DNA of 64,000 nucleotides from Herbaspirillum huttiense (GCF_004367745.1 NZ_CP037993.1:3348001-3412000), one strand, 5' to 3'; positions 29,478 through 40,384 are shown, counted from the stretch's first letter. Translations and numbers: made by a program. The notes: a model not told the origin generated them from the sequence alone.

Positions 29478-29533
29478 TGCTATTCAATTTAAACGATTTT
29501 CGCTCCACCGCCAAAAACATTGATTGAATAGCA
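29478..29533. repeat. 11-base inverted repeat in the der-hfq gap
   Basis: TGCTATTCAAT (29478-29488) and its exact complement ATTGAATAGCA (29523-29533) are separated by 34 bases. It lies in the region expected to contain the hfq promoter and leader. It could be a protein operator, a leader stem-loop or part of a small RNA; nothing in the sequence decides between these. Confidence 0.55.
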
Positions 29534-29543
29534 GGATTTACGA

Positions 29544-30887
29544 TTATTTTTCCTGCCGGATGAAAGGATTCTTGCCCGACCTGAACTCGATACGCAGTGG
29601 AGTGCCCACCAGAGAGAAAGTTTCCCTGAAGTGCTTTTCCAGATAACGTTTGTAGTTGTCGTCGATGGCTTCCAGTGCATTGCCGTGGATCACCACCACC
29701 GGCGGATTCTGGCCACCTTGGTGAGCATAGCGCAGCTTGGGGCGGATCGAACCCTTGCGGCGCGGCTGCTGGTGCTCCAGCGCCTCTTCCAGTGCGCGCG
29801 TGAGGCGCGGGGTGCTCAGCTTGGCCATGGCGGCAGCATAGGCCGAGTCGATGGACTTCATCAGCGGACCGATGCCGGTCGACTTCAGGGCTGAAATGAA
29901 GTGGAACTTGGCGAAGGAAAGGAAATTCAGTTTGCGCTCCAGATCCATCTTGATCTGGTTGCGCTGGTCGCTTTCCATGCCATCCCATTTGTTCACACCG
30001 ACCACCAGCGCCCTGCCCGACTCCAGCACGAAACCGGCGATGTGGGCATCCTGCTCGGAAATATCCTGCTGCGCATCCAGCAGCAGCAGCACGACGTTGG
30101 CGTCCGAAATCGATTTCAAGGTCTTGACCACGGAAAACTTCTCGATGGCCTCGAAGACCTTGCCACGGCGACGAATGCCGGCGGTGTCGATCAGGGTGTA
30201 ATGACGGCCTTCGCGTTCGAAGGGAATCTCGATGGAATCACGGGTCGTGCCCGGCATGTCGAAGGCGATCACGCGCTCTTCGCCCAGCAGGGTATTGACC
30301 AACGTCGACTTGCCCACGTTGGGACGGCCGACAATGGCGATCTTGGTACCGCGCACGGCCGGCTCTTCGGCTTCCGGCTCCTGGGCGCGCTGGGCGTCGA
30401 CCTGATCCAGGGCTTCTTCCACCAGGTCGGCCACGCCATCACCGTGGGCAGCGGAGATCACGTAAGGATCGCCCATGCCCAGCTCGTAGAAGTCGGCGGT
30501 GACCGAGGTGTACTTCATGCCTTCGGACTTGTTGACCACCAGCAGTACGGAACGGCCGCACTTGCGCAGGAAGTCGGTGATGGTCTTGTCGTGCGGCGTC
30601 AATCCCTGGCGGCCGTCGACGATGAACACCACGATGTCGGCCTCGACCACTGCCTGCTTGGTCTGCTTGGCCATCTCATACATGATCCCGTCCTTGGCGA
30701 CGGGTTCGAAGCCACCGGTATCGATCACCAGGAACGGACGTTCGCCGACCCGGCCTTCGCCGTAGTGACGATCGCGCGTCAGGCCGGGCAGGTCCGCCAC
30801 CAGCGCATCGCGGCTGCGGGTGAGCCTGTTGAACAACGTCGATTTGCCGACGTTGGGACGGCCTACAAGTGCAATTACCGGTTTCAT
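29544..30887 (-). CDS. der: Ribosome-associated GTPase Der (EngA)
   Basis: The 447-residue protein has two tandem G domains, each with GRPNVGKST (near residues 8-16 and about 187-195), and a C-terminal KH-like domain. Der is essential for 50S subunit maturation. Domain order and length are standard. It is 32 bases downstream of bamB in the conserved cluster. Confidence 0.98.
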   Translation of the reverse strand: MKPVIALVGRPNVGKSTLFNRLTRSRDALVADLPGLTRDRHYGEGRVGERPFLVIDTGGFEPVAKDGIMYEMAKQTKQAVVEADIVVFIVDGRQGLTPHDKTITDFLRKCGRSVLLVVNKSEGMKYTSVTADFYELGMGDPYVISAAHGDGVADLVEEALDQVDAQRAQEPEAEEPAVRGTKIAIVGRPNVGKSTLVNTLLGEERVIAFDMPGTTRDSIEIPFEREGRHYTLIDTAGIRRRGKVFEAIEKFSVVKTLKSISDANVVLLLLDAQQDISEQDAHIAGFVLESGRALVVGVNKWDGMESDQRNQIKMDLERKLNFLSFAKFHFISALKSTGIGPLMKSIDSAYAAAMAKLSTPRLTRALEEALEHQQPRRKGSIRPKLRYAHQGGQNPPVVVIHGNALEAIDDNYKRYLEKHFRETFSLVGTPLRIEFRSGKNPFIRQEK

Positions 30888-30919
30888 TTCTTTTCTTGGG
30901 GGTCGTTCGTCACTGCCAG

Positions 30920-32119
30920 TTACTCGGCGACGACGGAGACCACGGTTCCTGATTTGGTTTGGAAAACGACAGACGAACCGGTCGAAACCGGAGGCGCCTG
31001 GACAGCACTGCCGTCGGTAGCCAGACGGGCCACGAAGGCACCATCTTCCCGCGACAGGAAGTGAATATAACCCTGGAAGTCAGCCACCGCCACCGCCTTG
31101 CCCACTGCGATCGGGCTGGACAGCTGGCGATTCTTCAGGCGGTCGTTGCGCCAGATGACGGCACCGGTATCGCGTGCGAACTCGGTGACGGCACCATTGA
31201 CATCGGCCGCATAGACGTAGGCGTCATCCAGATTGACGCCGACATCGCTGGAAAACTCCTTGATCCAGCGCACATTGCCGTTGAGCAAATCGAAGCAACC
31301 GATACGCCCCTGGTACGACACCGCACAGATATCACGCGAACCCAGTGCCGGCACGCCCGACACGTCGGAGATGCGTTCCAGTTCGGTGGTACCGCGCGGA
31401 TCGCCCACCGGCACTTCCCAGCGCGGACCGCCGTTGTTCAGTGCCAGGGCCGACAGACGGCCACCCGGCAGGGCCACGAAGGCGGTCTGCGAACCGATCA
31501 CGATGCCCGGCGCATTGCGCAGGGTCAGCGACGGCACGTTGCGCTGGACCATCCAGCGCTGGCTGCCATTGTCGGCATCATACGCGGTCACGCGGTTGTC
31601 GATGCTGCGAATGACCACCAGGCCCTCGCCCACGGCCGGAGCCGACAGCACTTCGCTGGGTGCCTGAGCGCTCCAGGTCGGCTTGCCGGAGGCGGCATCG
31701 AAGGCCTGGATACGGCCCTTCTCGGCCACCACCACCACGGTGCTGCCATCGCTGCCAACACCGGCGGTCAGATCGCCTTCGGCACGGCTGCGCCACAGCG
31801 TCTGGCCGTTCTGGGCGTTGATGCGCACCACGGTGCCATCACTGGCGGCGGCAAACACACTGCCTGCAGCGAAGGCCGGGCTGAACTGGTAGCTGCCGGC
31901 CTTGCCGACCGATACCGTCCACGCAGCCTGGGCGCGCATCTTCTGGGTGAATTCGACCAGCGGGGCCGGCGGATTCGGATCTTTCTTGCTGGAGAACAGC
32001 GAGCAGCCGGACAAGGCCACCACAGCCGCCATGGCGGCCACATTCAGCGCCAACTTGCAGGCGCTACGGGATCGAGCAAAGGATGTTGCCTTGGCAGCAG
32101 TGGCTGTCACACTACGCAT
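30920..32119 (-). CDS. bamB: Outer membrane assembly lipoprotein BamB
   Basis: A 399-residue lipoprotein of the BAM complex that folds outer-membrane proteins. The signal sequence has a lipobox (LSGC, Cys39) and is followed by an eight-bladed PQQ-type beta-propeller with repeated A-x-D/W-x-G patterns, such as [17 protein letters not shown] rather long, basic N-terminal n-region precedes the hydrophobic core. The neighbours yfgM and der are its usual partners in the operon. Confidence 0.95.
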   Translation of the reverse strand: MRSVTATAAKATSFARSRSACKLALNVAAMAAVVALSGCSLFSSKKDPNPPAPLVEFTQKMRAQAAWTVSVGKAGSYQFSPAFAAGSVFAAASDGTVVRINAQNGQTLWRSRAEGDLTAGVGSDGSTVVVVAEKGRIQAFDAASGKPTWSAQAPSEVLSAPAVGEGLVVIRSIDNRVTAYDADNGSQRWMVQRNVPSLTLRNAPGIVIGSQTAFVALPGGRLSALALNNGGPRWEVPVGDPRGTTELERISDVSGVPALGSRDICAVSYQGRIGCFDLLNGNVRWIKEFSSDVGVNLDDAYVYAADVNGAVTEFARDTGAVIWRNDRLKNRQLSSPIAVGKAVAVADFQGYIHFLSREDGAFVARLATDGSAVQAPPVSTGSSVVFQTKSGTVVSVVAE

Positions 32120-32259
32120 ATTCTGTTTCCTCTAAGCGATGGATGGATTCGCGGTGGGATTGCGATTCAATTCGGGGTTGCATCTGCAACCCGCCAGGCC
32201 ACCGGTGCGCCACAGCGAACCGGGACCCGGAGCATTCTTCAGTGCCGCGAGCGCCGGCC

Positions 32260-32904
32260 TCAGGCCTTGGGCGCTTCGCCGCCGATGGCGTCGAGCTTGA
32301 TCTGGATCAGCTGACGACCCGGATCCTTGGCGTCGCTCTTTTCCAGCGCCAGCTTGTAGGCGCTGCGGGCTTCGTCGCGCTTGCCCTGGGCAGCCAGCAC
32401 ATCGCCCTTGCGGTCGGCAATGGCACCCGCGAACTGGGCGGGATAGTCACCCGACAAGACCTTCAGCGCCTCGTCATACGCCTTGGCATCGAGCAGCACG
32501 CCCGCCAGGCGGACGGCAGCGATGGCCTTGTATTCCTTGCCACGGCCGTGGTCGATCACCCATTGCAGCTGCTTCTTGGCCGCTTCCAGGTCATTGGCAT
32601 CGAAGGCCGACTTGGCTGCCACCAGGGCGCTCATCTCGGCGTAGGCGGTGCCGCTGAACTTGTCCTGGATGTCGGCGGCGGCGCGTTGCACCTTGGCATT
32701 GTCCTTGGCTACCAGCGACTTCTGCTGTTCTTCGTAGAGCACCGAGGCTTGCGCCGACTGGCGGCCCTGCCAGGTGTTCCAGCCGGTCCAGCCGGCGTAG
32801 GCGGCCAGCGCGATGATCAGCGCCCAGGTCACCAGGTTGCCGTATTTCGCCCACCAGGCCTTGATGGAATCAAGCTGTTCTTGTTCTTCGAGATCGTATG
32901 CCAT
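32260..32904 (-). CDS. yfgM: YfgM-family tetratricopeptide membrane protein
   Basis: A 214-residue protein with a short cytoplasmic N-terminus, one membrane span (about 20-40, WALIIALAAYAGW) and a periplasmic TPR-like domain rich in Ala/Lys/Asp. YfgM is an ancillary component of the SecYEG-PpiD translocon and also affects RcsB stability in E. coli. It sits between hisS and bamB, as in related genomes. Length is close to the E. coli protein. Confidence 0.92.
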   Translation of the reverse strand: MAYDLEEQEQLDSIKAWWAKYGNLVTWALIIALAAYAGWTGWNTWQGRQSAQASVLYEEQQKSLVAKDNAKVQRAAADIQDKFSGTAYAEMSALVAAKSAFDANDLEAAKKQLQWVIDHGRGKEYKAIAAVRLAGVLLDAKAYDEALKVLSGDYPAQFAGAIADRKGDVLAAQGKRDEARSAYKLALEKSDAKDPGRQLIQIKLDAIGGEAPKA

Positions 32905-32949
32905 GTAACTCTGCGTTTAGATAAGTTGACGGTCGAGGTGGACGGGTCT

Positions 32950-34305
32950 TCAGGGGTGATAGTGCACGTGGTCGTGATCATGGTCGTGATCGCCGACGAT
33001 CTGTTCCACGATGTAGTCGACCACGCCGTCGAAGGCCATGTTGCTCTGGTTGGCACGCCCTTCCTCGGCATTGCCTTCGCGCATGTGCTTGACGGTGGCA
33101 GTCCCGGCCTTGAGCTCGTCTTCACCGATGATCACGGCAAAGGCAGCACCGCTGGCGTCGGCGCGCTTCATCTGCGCCTTGAACGAACCACCACCATTGG
33201 ACGATGCGCAATGTAGCACAACATCGAGCCCGGCAGTCCGCAAACGTTCAGCCAGAACGAAAGATTGCAACTGTGCTTCTTCGCCTTGATGGACCAGATA
33301 GACGTCGCACTGGTTCGGTGCATACTGCTCGCCATTGGCCTTCATCAGCTCCAGCAGGCGTTCCACGCCCATGGCGAAGCCACAGGCCGGGGTCGGCTTG
33401 CCGCCGAACATTTCGATCAGCGGATCGTAGCGTCCACCGCCGCAGACCGTGCCCTGCGAGCCCAGCTGGTCGGTGACCCACTCGAACACGGTACGGTTGT
33501 AGTAGTCCATGCCGCGCACCAGGCGCGGGTTGATGGTGAAGGGAATATTGTTGTGGCGCAGGATCTTCTGCACGCCCTCGAAATGCGCGCGCGATTCTTC
33601 ACCCAGGTAATCCAGCAGCTTGGGGGCGGCGTTCACCATCTCCTGCATGGCAGGATTCTTCGTATCCAGGATGCGCAGCGGGTTGGCGTGCAGGCGGCGC
33701 TGGGCGTCGGTGTCCAGCAGGTCCTTGTGCTGTTCGAAGTAGGCAATCAGGTCGGCACGGTGCTTGTTGCGCTCTTCGGCGTTGCCGATGGAGTTCAGTT
33801 CCAGGCGGATGTCGGACAGGCCCAGGTCATCCCACAGGCGCTGGCACATCATGATCAGTTCGGCATCGATGTCCGGGCCGCTGAAACCCACGGCTTCGGC
33901 GCCGACCTGGTGGAACTGGCGATAACGGCCGCGCTGCGGACGCTCATGGCGGAACATGGGGCCGACATACCACAGGCGCTTGGGACCGTCATAGGTCAGG
34001 TTGTGTTCCAGGGCAGCGCGCACCACGCCGGCGGTGTTTTCCGGGCGCAAAGTCAGGTTGTCGCCGTTCATGGAATCGGTGAAGGAATACATTTCCTTCT
34101 CGACGATGTCGGTCACCTCCCCCAGGCCGCGCGCGAACAGCGCGGTCGGCTCGACGATGGGGGTGCGGATCTGCTGGAAACCGTAGCTCTTGAGCACCGA
34201 TTGCACGGTGTTCTCGAACAGCTCCCACAACGGGGCGTCCGCCGGCAGGATGTCATTCATGCCTTTGACGCCAACGATTTTTTCGACTTTCTTTTGTTCT
34301 GACAT
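32950..34305 (-). CDS. hisS: Histidyl-tRNA synthetase
   Basis: The 451-residue class II synthetase charges tRNA-His. It begins [14 protein letters not shown] and carries motif 2 with [15 protein letters not shown] and the histidine-binding [13 protein letters not shown] segment. Motif 3 ([13 protein letters not shown]) is also present, followed by the anticodon-binding domain. The C-terminus is unusual: the last 14 residues (438-451) are a His/Asp repeat containing six His and four Asp, not part of the conserved fold. Confidence 0.97.
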   Translation of the reverse strand: MSEQKKVEKIVGVKGMNDILPADAPLWELFENTVQSVLKSYGFQQIRTPIVEPTALFARGLGEVTDIVEKEMYSFTDSMNGDNLTLRPENTAGVVRAALEHNLTYDGPKRLWYVGPMFRHERPQRGRYRQFHQVGAEAVGFSGPDIDAELIMMCQRLWDDLGLSDIRLELNSIGNAEERNKHRADLIAYFEQHKDLLDTDAQRRLHANPLRILDTKNPAMQEMVNAAPKLLDYLGEESRAHFEGVQKILRHNNIPFTINPRLVRGMDYYNRTVFEWVTDQLGSQGTVCGGGRYDPLIEMFGGKPTPACGFAMGVERLLELMKANGEQYAPNQCDVYLVHQGEEAQLQSFVLAERLRTAGLDVVLHCASSNGGGSFKAQMKRADASGAAFAVIIGEDELKAGTATVKHMREGNAEEGRANQSNMAFDGVVDYIVEQIVGDHDHDHDHVHYHP

Positions 34306-34435
34306 ACCGAAACCCGGAGTTTTTGCTTTTTACTTCATTTCTGGAAACTGGTATCTGACGCATCTTTCGTGCGACGCACCAGCGCAAGTGTACTGCATGG
34401 CCCGCAACGCTCTATGGTGGCGGGCTCCACGGTGG

Positions 34436-35698
34436 TCAGGAATGGCTGCCCTGACCGTAATGCGATTCGACATACTCCAGCACCACCTTCTGGAATTCCT
34501 CGGCGATGCGTTCGCCGCGCAGGGTCATCTTCTTTTCGCCATCGATGAACACCGGTGCCGCCGGCGACTCGCCGGTGCCCGGCAGGCTGATGCCGATGTT
34601 GGCGTGCTTGGATTCACCGGGGCCATTGACGATGCAGCCCATGACGGCCACGTTCATGGCTTCCACGCCGGGATACTTGCCCTTCCAGACCGGCATCTGC
34701 TCGCGCAGGAAGGTCTGGATCTTGTCGGCCAGGTCCTGGAACACGGTCGAGGTGGTGCGGCCGCAACCCGGGCAGGCGATCACCATCGGGGTGAACTTGC
34801 GCAGGCCCATGGTCTGCAGGATTTCCTGGCCGACCACCACTTCCTTGGTACGGTCGCCGCCCGGCTCGGGGGTCAGCGAGATGCGGATGGTGTCGCCGAT
34901 GCCTTCCTGCAGCAGCACCGACAGCGCCGCCGTGGAGGCCACGATGCCCTTGCTGCCCATGCCGGCCTCGGTCAGGCCCAGGTGCAGGGGGTAGTCGCAG
35001 CGGCGCGCCAGCTCACGATAAACCGCGATCAGATCCTGCACGCCGGAAACTTTGCAGGACAGGATGATCTTGTCACCCGACATGCCCAGCTCCTCGGCGC
35101 GCTGGGCGTTCTCGATGGCAGAGGTGACCAAGGCTTCATACATCACCGCCTGGGCCGACCACGGCTCGGCACGACCGGCGTTTTCGTCCATGATGCGCGC
35201 CAGCAGCGCCTGGTCCAGGCTGCCCCAGTTCACGCCGATGCGCACCGGCTTGTCGTACTTGCAGGCCACTTCGATCATCTGGGCGAACTGGGTATCGCGC
35301 TTGGCGCCCTTGCCCACGTTGCCGGGATTGATACGGTATTTGGAGAGCGCCTGGGCGCACTCCGGATAATCGGTCAGCAGGGTATGGCCGTTGTAGTGGA
35401 AATCGCCCACCAGCGGCACATCCACGCCCATGCGGTCGAGCTGCTCGCGAATGGCCGGCACGGCAGCGGCGGCCTCGGGCGTATTGACGGTCAGGCGCAC
35501 GATCTCGGAGCCGGCCCGGGCCAGTTCCTTGATCTGGATGGCCGTCCCGATGGCATCCGCAGTGTCGGTGTTGGTCATGGATTGCACCATGACCGGGGCT
35601 CCACCCCCCACGAGGATCTCGCGCGCGCCATGGCTGATGACCACGCGGCGGCTGTTGCGGCGGGCCAGCGGCCCGGAGGCGATCGGGAAGGAAGACAT
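34436..35698 (-). CDS. ispG: 4-hydroxy-3-methylbut-2-enyl diphosphate synthase
   Basis: The 420-residue IspG (GcpE) carries out the penultimate step of the MEP isoprenoid pathway using a [4Fe-4S] cluster. Cluster cysteines occur in CPGCGRTT and GCIVNGPGE. The N-terminal TIM barrel opens with [13 protein letters not shown]. It is 13 bases downstream of rodZ and part of the conserved cluster. Electrons are normally supplied by a flavodoxin or ferredoxin encoded elsewhere. Confidence 0.97.
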   Translation of the reverse strand: MSSFPIASGPLARRNSRRVVISHGAREILVGGGAPVMVQSMTNTDTADAIGTAIQIKELARAGSEIVRLTVNTPEAAAAVPAIREQLDRMGVDVPLVGDFHYNGHTLLTDYPECAQALSKYRINPGNVGKGAKRDTQFAQMIEVACKYDKPVRIGVNWGSLDQALLARIMDENAGRAEPWSAQAVMYEALVTSAIENAQRAEELGMSGDKIILSCKVSGVQDLIAVYRELARRCDYPLHLGLTEAGMGSKGIVASTAALSVLLQEGIGDTIRISLTPEPGGDRTKEVVVGQEILQTMGLRKFTPMVIACPGCGRTTSTVFQDLADKIQTFLREQMPVWKGKYPGVEAMNVAVMGCIVNGPGESKHANIGISLPGTGESPAAPVFIDGEKKMTLRGERIAEEFQKVVLEYVESHYGQGSHS

Positions 35699-35711
35699 GA
35701 TGGCAGTCGAC

Positions 35712-36806
35712 TCAGTTCAGGTTCAGGCGTGCAACATTGCTGCCGCCCGGGGTTTTCAGGTCCAGCGGCTGGCCGCGCAGGCTGGCGTCGACACCGGCGG
35801 CGTTGCCGATGATCAGGGTCGTGGCGTCCGAGACATCAAAGGTTTCGGTAGTGCCAGCCTTGAGCAGGCGCGAAATCACGGTGCTCTTGTCGGCACGCCG
35901 GATTTCCACCCAGGAATCCTCGCGGAAGGTCAGGCGCAGCAAATCCTTGCTGTTGACGATGTTCAGGCCACTGGGGACAGTGGTGGAGGCCATCTGGGCG
36001 GGCGCAGCCGATGCGGCAGACGCAGCCGCCGGGGCCGGCGTGGATGCCGGCTGGCTGGCTGCCGGCGTGGCAGCCTGAACCGGTTCCGGCTTGGCCGCCA
36101 CCGGGGCCTGAGCTACCGGTGCGGGTGCCTCCGCAACGGGAGCAGCAGGCTTGGCGGGCTCCTCGGCGGGTGCGGACGTGATTGTTTCAACGCGGGCATT
36201 CACCGGTGTCTCGGTGGAAGAAGCGGTCTCGGCCGACTGCACATTCTGCGCATCCGAAGAAGTGCCCGACGCTGCTGCTGCCTCCTCGTGATGCGATTTG
36301 AGGAAGGCCAGCTGGGGCACATTGGCACCGAGTTCAGTCCAGCGCACGGCTGCTGCGCCTGCCAACAGGGCGACCACCACCACACCGGCGACGATGGGCA
36401 AGGCCGAGCTGTTGCCGCGCGTGCTCATCATCATGGCCGGCAGCGGACCTTCCGAGAACGGCGTGGAGAGCTGGTGCTGCGGTACGATGTGGTCGCGCTG
36501 CTGCACGGCCGACTCCTGCGGCAAGGAAGCCGTCACGGCATGCACATCCAGCCCCAGCACCTTGGCATAGCTGCGCACGAAACCGCGCGCCACGGCCAGG
36601 CCGGGCAAGGCCGCATAGTTGTCCGCTTCGATCGCCATGATCTGGCGCGGGGCCAGCTTCACCAGACTGGCTGCCTGCTCGATGGTCCAGCCCTTCTTCT
36701 GGCGCGCTGCGGCCAGCGCGGCGCCGGGCAAGACCTGGGCCGGGGACGATGGACCAGGATCTGGCGGTTGCTGCGACGACATTTCGTTCATTTGTTGATC
36801 ACTCAT
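35712..36806 (-). CDS. rodZ: RodZ-like cytoskeletal membrane protein
   Basis: A 364-residue RodZ-type protein linking MreB to the cell-wall elongation machinery. It has a cytoplasmic helix-turn-helix near residues 28-90 ([18 protein letters not shown]), one membrane span ([16 protein letters not shown]), a long Ala/Pro/Val-rich periplasmic linker and a C-terminal DUF4115 beta domain ([16 protein letters not shown]). I chose the ATG at 36806 because GGAG lies six bases upstream; a GTG at 36818 would add four residues. Confidence 0.9.
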   Translation of the reverse strand: MSDQQMNEMSSQQPPDPGPSSPAQVLPGAALAAARQKKGWTIEQAASLVKLAPRQIMAIEADNYAALPGLAVARGFVRSYAKVLGLDVHAVTASLPQESAVQQRDHIVPQHQLSTPFSEGPLPAMMMSTRGNSSALPIVAGVVVVALLAGAAAVRWTELGANVPQLAFLKSHHEEAAAASGTSSDAQNVQSAETASSTETPVNARVETITSAPAEEPAKPAAPVAEAPAPVAQAPVAAKPEPVQAATPAASQPASTPAPAAASAASAAPAQMASTTVPSGLNIVNSKDLLRLTFREDSWVEIRRADKSTVISRLLKAGTTETFDVSDATTLIIGNAAGVDASLRGQPLDLKTPGGSNVARLNLN

Positions 36807-37106
36807 CAAATGCTCCACATGGAAAAGCTTTTTTTAGCCGGCCCTGGCCGGATTCTTCTGGAGCGTCCCTGCGCGGCTCCTGCCGCGTCCCTCCGGGGAA
36901 ATTCGACAACTTCAGCCCATCCTGAACCATAACGGCAGAACGGACGATCATTTCAGCAAAAACACAAAAAGGACGTGCAATGCCTGCGCCCCAGCGCAAC
37001 ATCGACGCCCCCGTTACCCATTCTGTAAAAAGCGGCAGCTGATCCCTCGCCGTGGCGGCGAAGGCTGGTACCGCAGGACCAGCAAGGACATGGGACCACC
37101 CTGCCG
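36807..37106. other. 300-base gap between rlmN and rodZ, no gene recognised
   Basis: In many betaproteobacteria this position holds pilF/pilW, a TPR lipoprotein for type IV pilus secretin assembly. Here I see no frame with TPR repeats or a lipobox. The gap contains two short GC-rich stem-loops (CCGGCC/GGCCGG near 36840, TCGCCG/CGGCGA near 37050), neither with a proper downstream T-run on the minus strand. The rodZ promoter is probably here. Confidence 0.6.
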
Positions 37107-38279
37107 TCACCCGGAGATCTCCACGATGCGGCCAAAGTCCTTGCCGAACTTGGCCTGGTATTCGGCCATTTTCTGCATGCGTTCCTGCACCCGCGTACGA
37201 TCCTTCACTTCACCGGCCAGCTGGCCGCAGGCGGCATCGATGTCGTCGCCACGGGTCTTGCGGATGGTGGTCACGATGCCGGCATCCATCAGGATCTGCG
37301 CAAACGCCTTGATGCGCGGATTGTGCGAGCGCTTCAAGCCCGACTCGGGGAAGGGATTGAAGGGAATCAGGTTGAACTTGCAGGGGATGGCGGTCTCGCC
37401 TTCCTTCACCAGCGCGACCAGTTCGCGCGCATGGGTGTCGGTGTCATTGACGCCATCGAGCATGCAGTACTCGAAGGTGATGAAGTCGCGCGGCGCGAAT
37501 TCCAGATAGCGTTTGCAGGCCAGCATCAGCTCGCGCAGCGGGTGCTTGCGGTTCAGCGGAATGAGCGAATCGCGCAGCGCATCGTTGGAGGCGTGCAGCG
37601 AGACGGCCAGCGCCACCGGACACTCTTGCGACAGCTTGTCGATCATCGGCACCACGCCGCTGGTGGAGAGCGTGACGCGGCGGCGCGACAGGCCATAAGC
37701 ATTGTCGTCCAGCATCAGGCGCAAGGCGGTGACCGTCGGCTCGAAGTTGAGCAGCGGCTCGCCCATGCCCATCATGACCACGTTGGTGATCTGACGCTCA
37801 CCCTTGGGACCACCTTCGATACCCTTGGTCTTGCGCAATTCGAATTCCGCCATCCACAGCTGGCCGATGATTTCGGCCACGGTGAGATTGCGGTTGAAGC
37901 CCTGCTTGCCGGTGGAGCAGAAGCGGCAATTCACGGCACAGCCCGCCTGCGTCGAAACGCACAGCGTGCCGCGGTTTTCTTCAGGAATGAACACGGTTTC
38001 CACCGCATTGCCCTGGCCCACGTCGACCAGCCACTTGCGTGTGCCGTCGGTGGAGGTATGGTCGCTGATGATGGCCGGCGCACGGACTTCGGCGCGGGTC
38101 TTCAGCTTGTCGCGCAGCGATTTGGCCAAATCGGTCATCTGATCGAAATCAGAGACGCCGAACTGGTGTATCCAACGCTGCAACTGCTTTGCACGAAACG
38201 GCTTCTCACCCAACTCGCCGCAGTAAGCGACGAGTTGCGCGGGATCCATATCCAGCAGATTGGTGAGAGCTGTAGTCAT
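37107..38279 (-). CDS. rlmN: 23S rRNA/tRNA adenine-C2 methyltransferase RlmN
   Basis: The 390-residue radical SAM enzyme methylates A2503 of 23S rRNA and A37 of several tRNAs. The CxxxCxxC cluster motif is visible as [15 protein letters not shown], and the conserved mechanistic cysteine is expected near the C-terminus ([10 protein letters not shown]). It begins [16 protein letters not shown], a typical N-terminus. It follows ndk by 96 bases. Confidence 0.97.
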   Translation of the reverse strand: MTTALTNLLDMDPAQLVAYCGELGEKPFRAKQLQRWIHQFGVSDFDQMTDLAKSLRDKLKTRAEVRAPAIISDHTSTDGTRKWLVDVGQGNAVETVFIPEENRGTLCVSTQAGCAVNCRFCSTGKQGFNRNLTVAEIIGQLWMAEFELRKTKGIEGGPKGERQITNVVMMGMGEPLLNFEPTVTALRLMLDDNAYGLSRRRVTLSTSGVVPMIDKLSQECPVALAVSLHASNDALRDSLIPLNRKHPLRELMLACKRYLEFAPRDFITFEYCMLDGVNDTDTHARELVALVKEGETAIPCKFNLIPFNPFPESGLKRSHNPRIKAFAQILMDAGIVTTIRKTRGDDIDAACGQLAGEVKDRTRVQERMQKMAEYQAKFGKDFGRIVEISG

Positions 38280-38375
38280 GATGCTTGCGGTCGGGACCAG
38301 AGCAGAAAGACGCGGCAGGGATTGCAGCGCCGGTTTCCACCCCAGCCCGGAAGACCGATGAAAAACAGGAACAGA

Positions 38376-38801
38376 TTAACGCGAATAAACGTTCAGTGCC
38401 GGGAAGAAGTAGGCGATTTCGCCCTTGGCGGTTTCTTCAGCGTCCGAACCGTGCACGGCGTTGGCGTCGATGGAGTCAGCGAAGTCGGCGCGGATGGTGC
38501 CCTTTTCGGCCTTCTTCGGATCGGTTGCGCCCATCAGGTCGCGGTTCTTCAGGATGGCGCCTTCGCCTTCCAGCACCTGGATCATCACCGGGCCGGAGAT
38601 CATGAAGTCCACCAGGTCCTTGAAGAAAGGACGCTCACGGTGCACAGCGTAGAAACCTTCAGCTTCAGCGCGCGACAGTTGGGCCATGCGAGCAGCGACG
38701 ACCTTCAGGCCGGCGTTTTCGAAACGGCTGTAGATTTGACCGATCACGTTCTTGGCGACGGCGTCGGGCTTGATAATCGACAGGGTGCGTTCAATTGCCA
38801 T
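38376..38801 (-). CDS. ndk: Nucleoside diphosphate kinase
   Basis: A 141-residue NDP kinase that balances nucleoside triphosphate pools. The phosphorylated histidine is His117 in NAVHGSD, and the N-terminal [12 protein letters not shown] is standard. It is first in the minus-strand cluster that runs to purA. A short GGCTTAAAGCC hairpin lies in the leader just upstream. Confidence 0.98.
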   Translation of the reverse strand: MAIERTLSIIKPDAVAKNVIGQIYSRFENAGLKVVAARMAQLSRAEAEGFYAVHRERPFFKDLVDFMISGPVMIQVLEGEGAILKNRDLMGATDPKKAEKGTIRADFADSIDANAVHGSDAEETAKGEIAYFFPALNVYSR

Positions 38802-39069
38802 GAGAAAAACTCCAATAAAAATAAAGGCTTAAAGCCAATAATTGTTAATTCAATGAACCTTGTATTTTAGCATGAAACCATCAGATATCACGTCAATTCA
38901 CCTGCTTTGACACCGCATACGGGCAGTAGCGCATTGAAACCAGCCAGGATGCGCGAGATAGCGGCCTCAGATAAAGTGCCCGCATCTCGAACCAGAGCGA
39001 GGGAAGACTTGTCTTAGCAGTGAGCCATCGTGCTATTCTCTGGCTCGCATTCAACGCTTCGGAGGACAT

Positions 39070-39759
39070 ATGAATCAACTGGACACGACCTTCGGCCACT
39101 CGACCACGAGTCTGGCCACCCGCAACCGCGTTCTGCGCAACACCTACTGGCTGCTGGCGCTGTCGATGATCCCGACCGTGCTGGGCGCCTGGCTGGGCGT
39201 GCAGATGCATTTCAGCCTGTTTGCTGCGAGCCCGATGATCGGCTTCGTGCTGTTCCTGGCGATCGCCTTCGGCTTCTTCTACGCGATCGAGAAGACCAAG
39301 AATACTGGCTGGGGCGTAGCTTTCCTGCTGGGCTTCACCTTCTTCATGGGCCTGATGCTGTCGCGCCTGATCGAGTATACGCTGGGCTTCTCCAACGGCG
39401 CCGGACTGATCATGACGGCCTTTGGCGGCACCGCCATCATCTTCTGCGGCATGGCCACCATCGCCACCGTCTCGAAGCGTGACTTCTCGGGCATGGGCAA
39501 GTGGCTCTTCGCAGGCGTGCTGGTGATCCTGGTGGCTTCGCTGGCCAACATCTTCCTGCACCTGCCGGCGCTGCAACTGACCATCTCGGTGGTGGCCATC
39601 GCCATCTTCTCGGCTTACATCCTGTATGACGTGCAACAGGTGGTCAACGGCGGCGAAACCAACTACATTTCGGCCACGCTGGCGATCTACCTGGACGTCT
39701 ACAACGTCTTTGCCAATCTGCTGTCCATCCTGGGCATCGTCGGCGGCAACCGCGACTGA
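39070..39759 (+). CDS. Bax inhibitor-1/YccA family membrane protein
   Basis: A 229-residue inner-membrane protein with about seven hydrophobic spans, of the BI-1/YccA/YbhL family. In E. coli YccA is a substrate and modulator of FtsH. GGAGGAC just before the ATG is a strong ribosome binding site. The C-terminal part contains SAYILYDVQQVVNGG, the family's signature with conserved Asp. It is transcribed toward an IS element that has broken its terminator. Confidence 0.93.
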   Translation: MNQLDTTFGHSTTSLATRNRVLRNTYWLLALSMIPTVLGAWLGVQMHFSLFAASPMIGFVLFLAIAFGFFYAIEKTKNTGWGVAFLLGFTFFMGLMLSRLIEYTLGFSNGAGLIMTAFGGTAIIFCGMATIATVSKRDFSGMGKWLFAGVLVILVASLANIFLHLPALQLTISVVAIAIFSAYILYDVQQVVNGGETNYISATLAIYLDVYNVFANLLSILGIVGGNRD

Positions 39760-39786
39760 TCTCGCGAATATTGCTTCAAATGAAAT

Positions 39787-39802
39787 AAAAATGCCGGCGC
39801 AA
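39787..39802 (+). terminator. Left half of an IS-interrupted intrinsic terminator
   Basis: AAAATGCCGGC followed by the tetraloop GCAA is the 5' arm and loop of a hairpin. Its 3' arm, GCCGGCATTTTTTT, lies at 41246-41259 on the far side of the IS element. Before insertion this would have been an 11-base-pair hairpin with a T-run, between yccA-like and rlmD. Confidence 0.85.
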
Positions 39803-39805
39803 GCC

Positions 39806-39829
39806 TGAACTGCACCCCAAAAGTTGGAC
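39806..39829 (+). repeat. Left inverted repeat of IS
   Basis: Begins TGAACTGCACCCC and ends GTTGGAC. It pairs with the right end at 20 of 24 positions, and the outer seven bases are identical. Confidence 0.9.
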
Positions 39830-39856
39830 ATAAATCCAACCTTTGGGGTGTTTTTC

Positions 39857-40384
39857 ATGGCGAAGTACGATGAGAAGTTCAAGCAGGAAGTGGTACAGAA
39901 ATATCTAGCGGGAGGTAGTGCCAGAGGGCTTGCCAAGGAATATGGTCTGAAGCACAGCATAGTTCAGCGGTGGGTCCAGAGCTACCGACATCATGGCGTA
40001 GCGGGACTGATCAAGAAGCACGAGCACTATAGTGCCGAGTTCAAGCTATCGGTATTGACGCGAATGAAGCAGGATCAGTTATCACAGCGGGAAGTGGAGG
40101 CTATGTACGGACTTCGCGGCTGCGGGACGGTCAGTCGGTGGGAGCGCCTGTATCATGAGCACGGCCTGGCTGGATTGCAGCCGAAGCCGAAAGGACGCTC
40201 AATGATGATGAAGCCCAAGATTCCCGCAAAGCCCACAAGGAAAGACGACATGCGCCCACGCGAAGAATTGCTCGATGAAATCGAGTATCTGCGTGCGGAG
40301 GTTGATTACCTAAAAAAGCGTCGGGCCTTGATTCAGACAGAGCAAGCGGCTGCGCAAAAGCAGCGCGACTCGTCCAGGAATTGA
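39857..40384 (+). CDS. IS3-family transposase OrfA
   Basis: A 175-residue protein with two helix-turn-helix regions (about 5-50 and 60-105) that bind the IS ends, and a C-terminal leucine-zipper-like coil (EELLDEIEYLRAEVDYLKK). The ATG at 39857 is preferred over an upstream frame start inside the inverted repeat. Its last 70 bases contain the frameshift site that yields the OrfAB transposase. Confidence 0.93.
   Translation: MAKYDEKFKQEVVQKYLAGGSARGLAKEYGLKHSIVQRWVQSYRHHGVAGLIKKHEHYSAEFKLSVLTRMKQDQLSQREVEAMYGLRGCGTVSRWERLYHEHGLAGLQPKPKGRSMMMKPKIPAKPTRKDDMRPREELLDEIEYLRAEVDYLKKRRALIQTEQAAAQKQRDSSRN
40312..40318 (+). other. Programmed -1 ribosomal frameshift site (A6G)
   Basis: The heptamer A AAA AAG sits in the OrfA frame as CTA AAA AAG. 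Slipping back one base leads into an open frame that runs without stops into orfB. This is the classic IS3-family signal for making the OrfAB fusion transposase. Confidence 0.88.

Noticed and set aside
36837..36860. GC-rich hairpin upstream of rodZ as a terminator
   Set aside because: The run of T's is on the wrong side for transcription from the minus-strand genes, so it is at most a leader structure.
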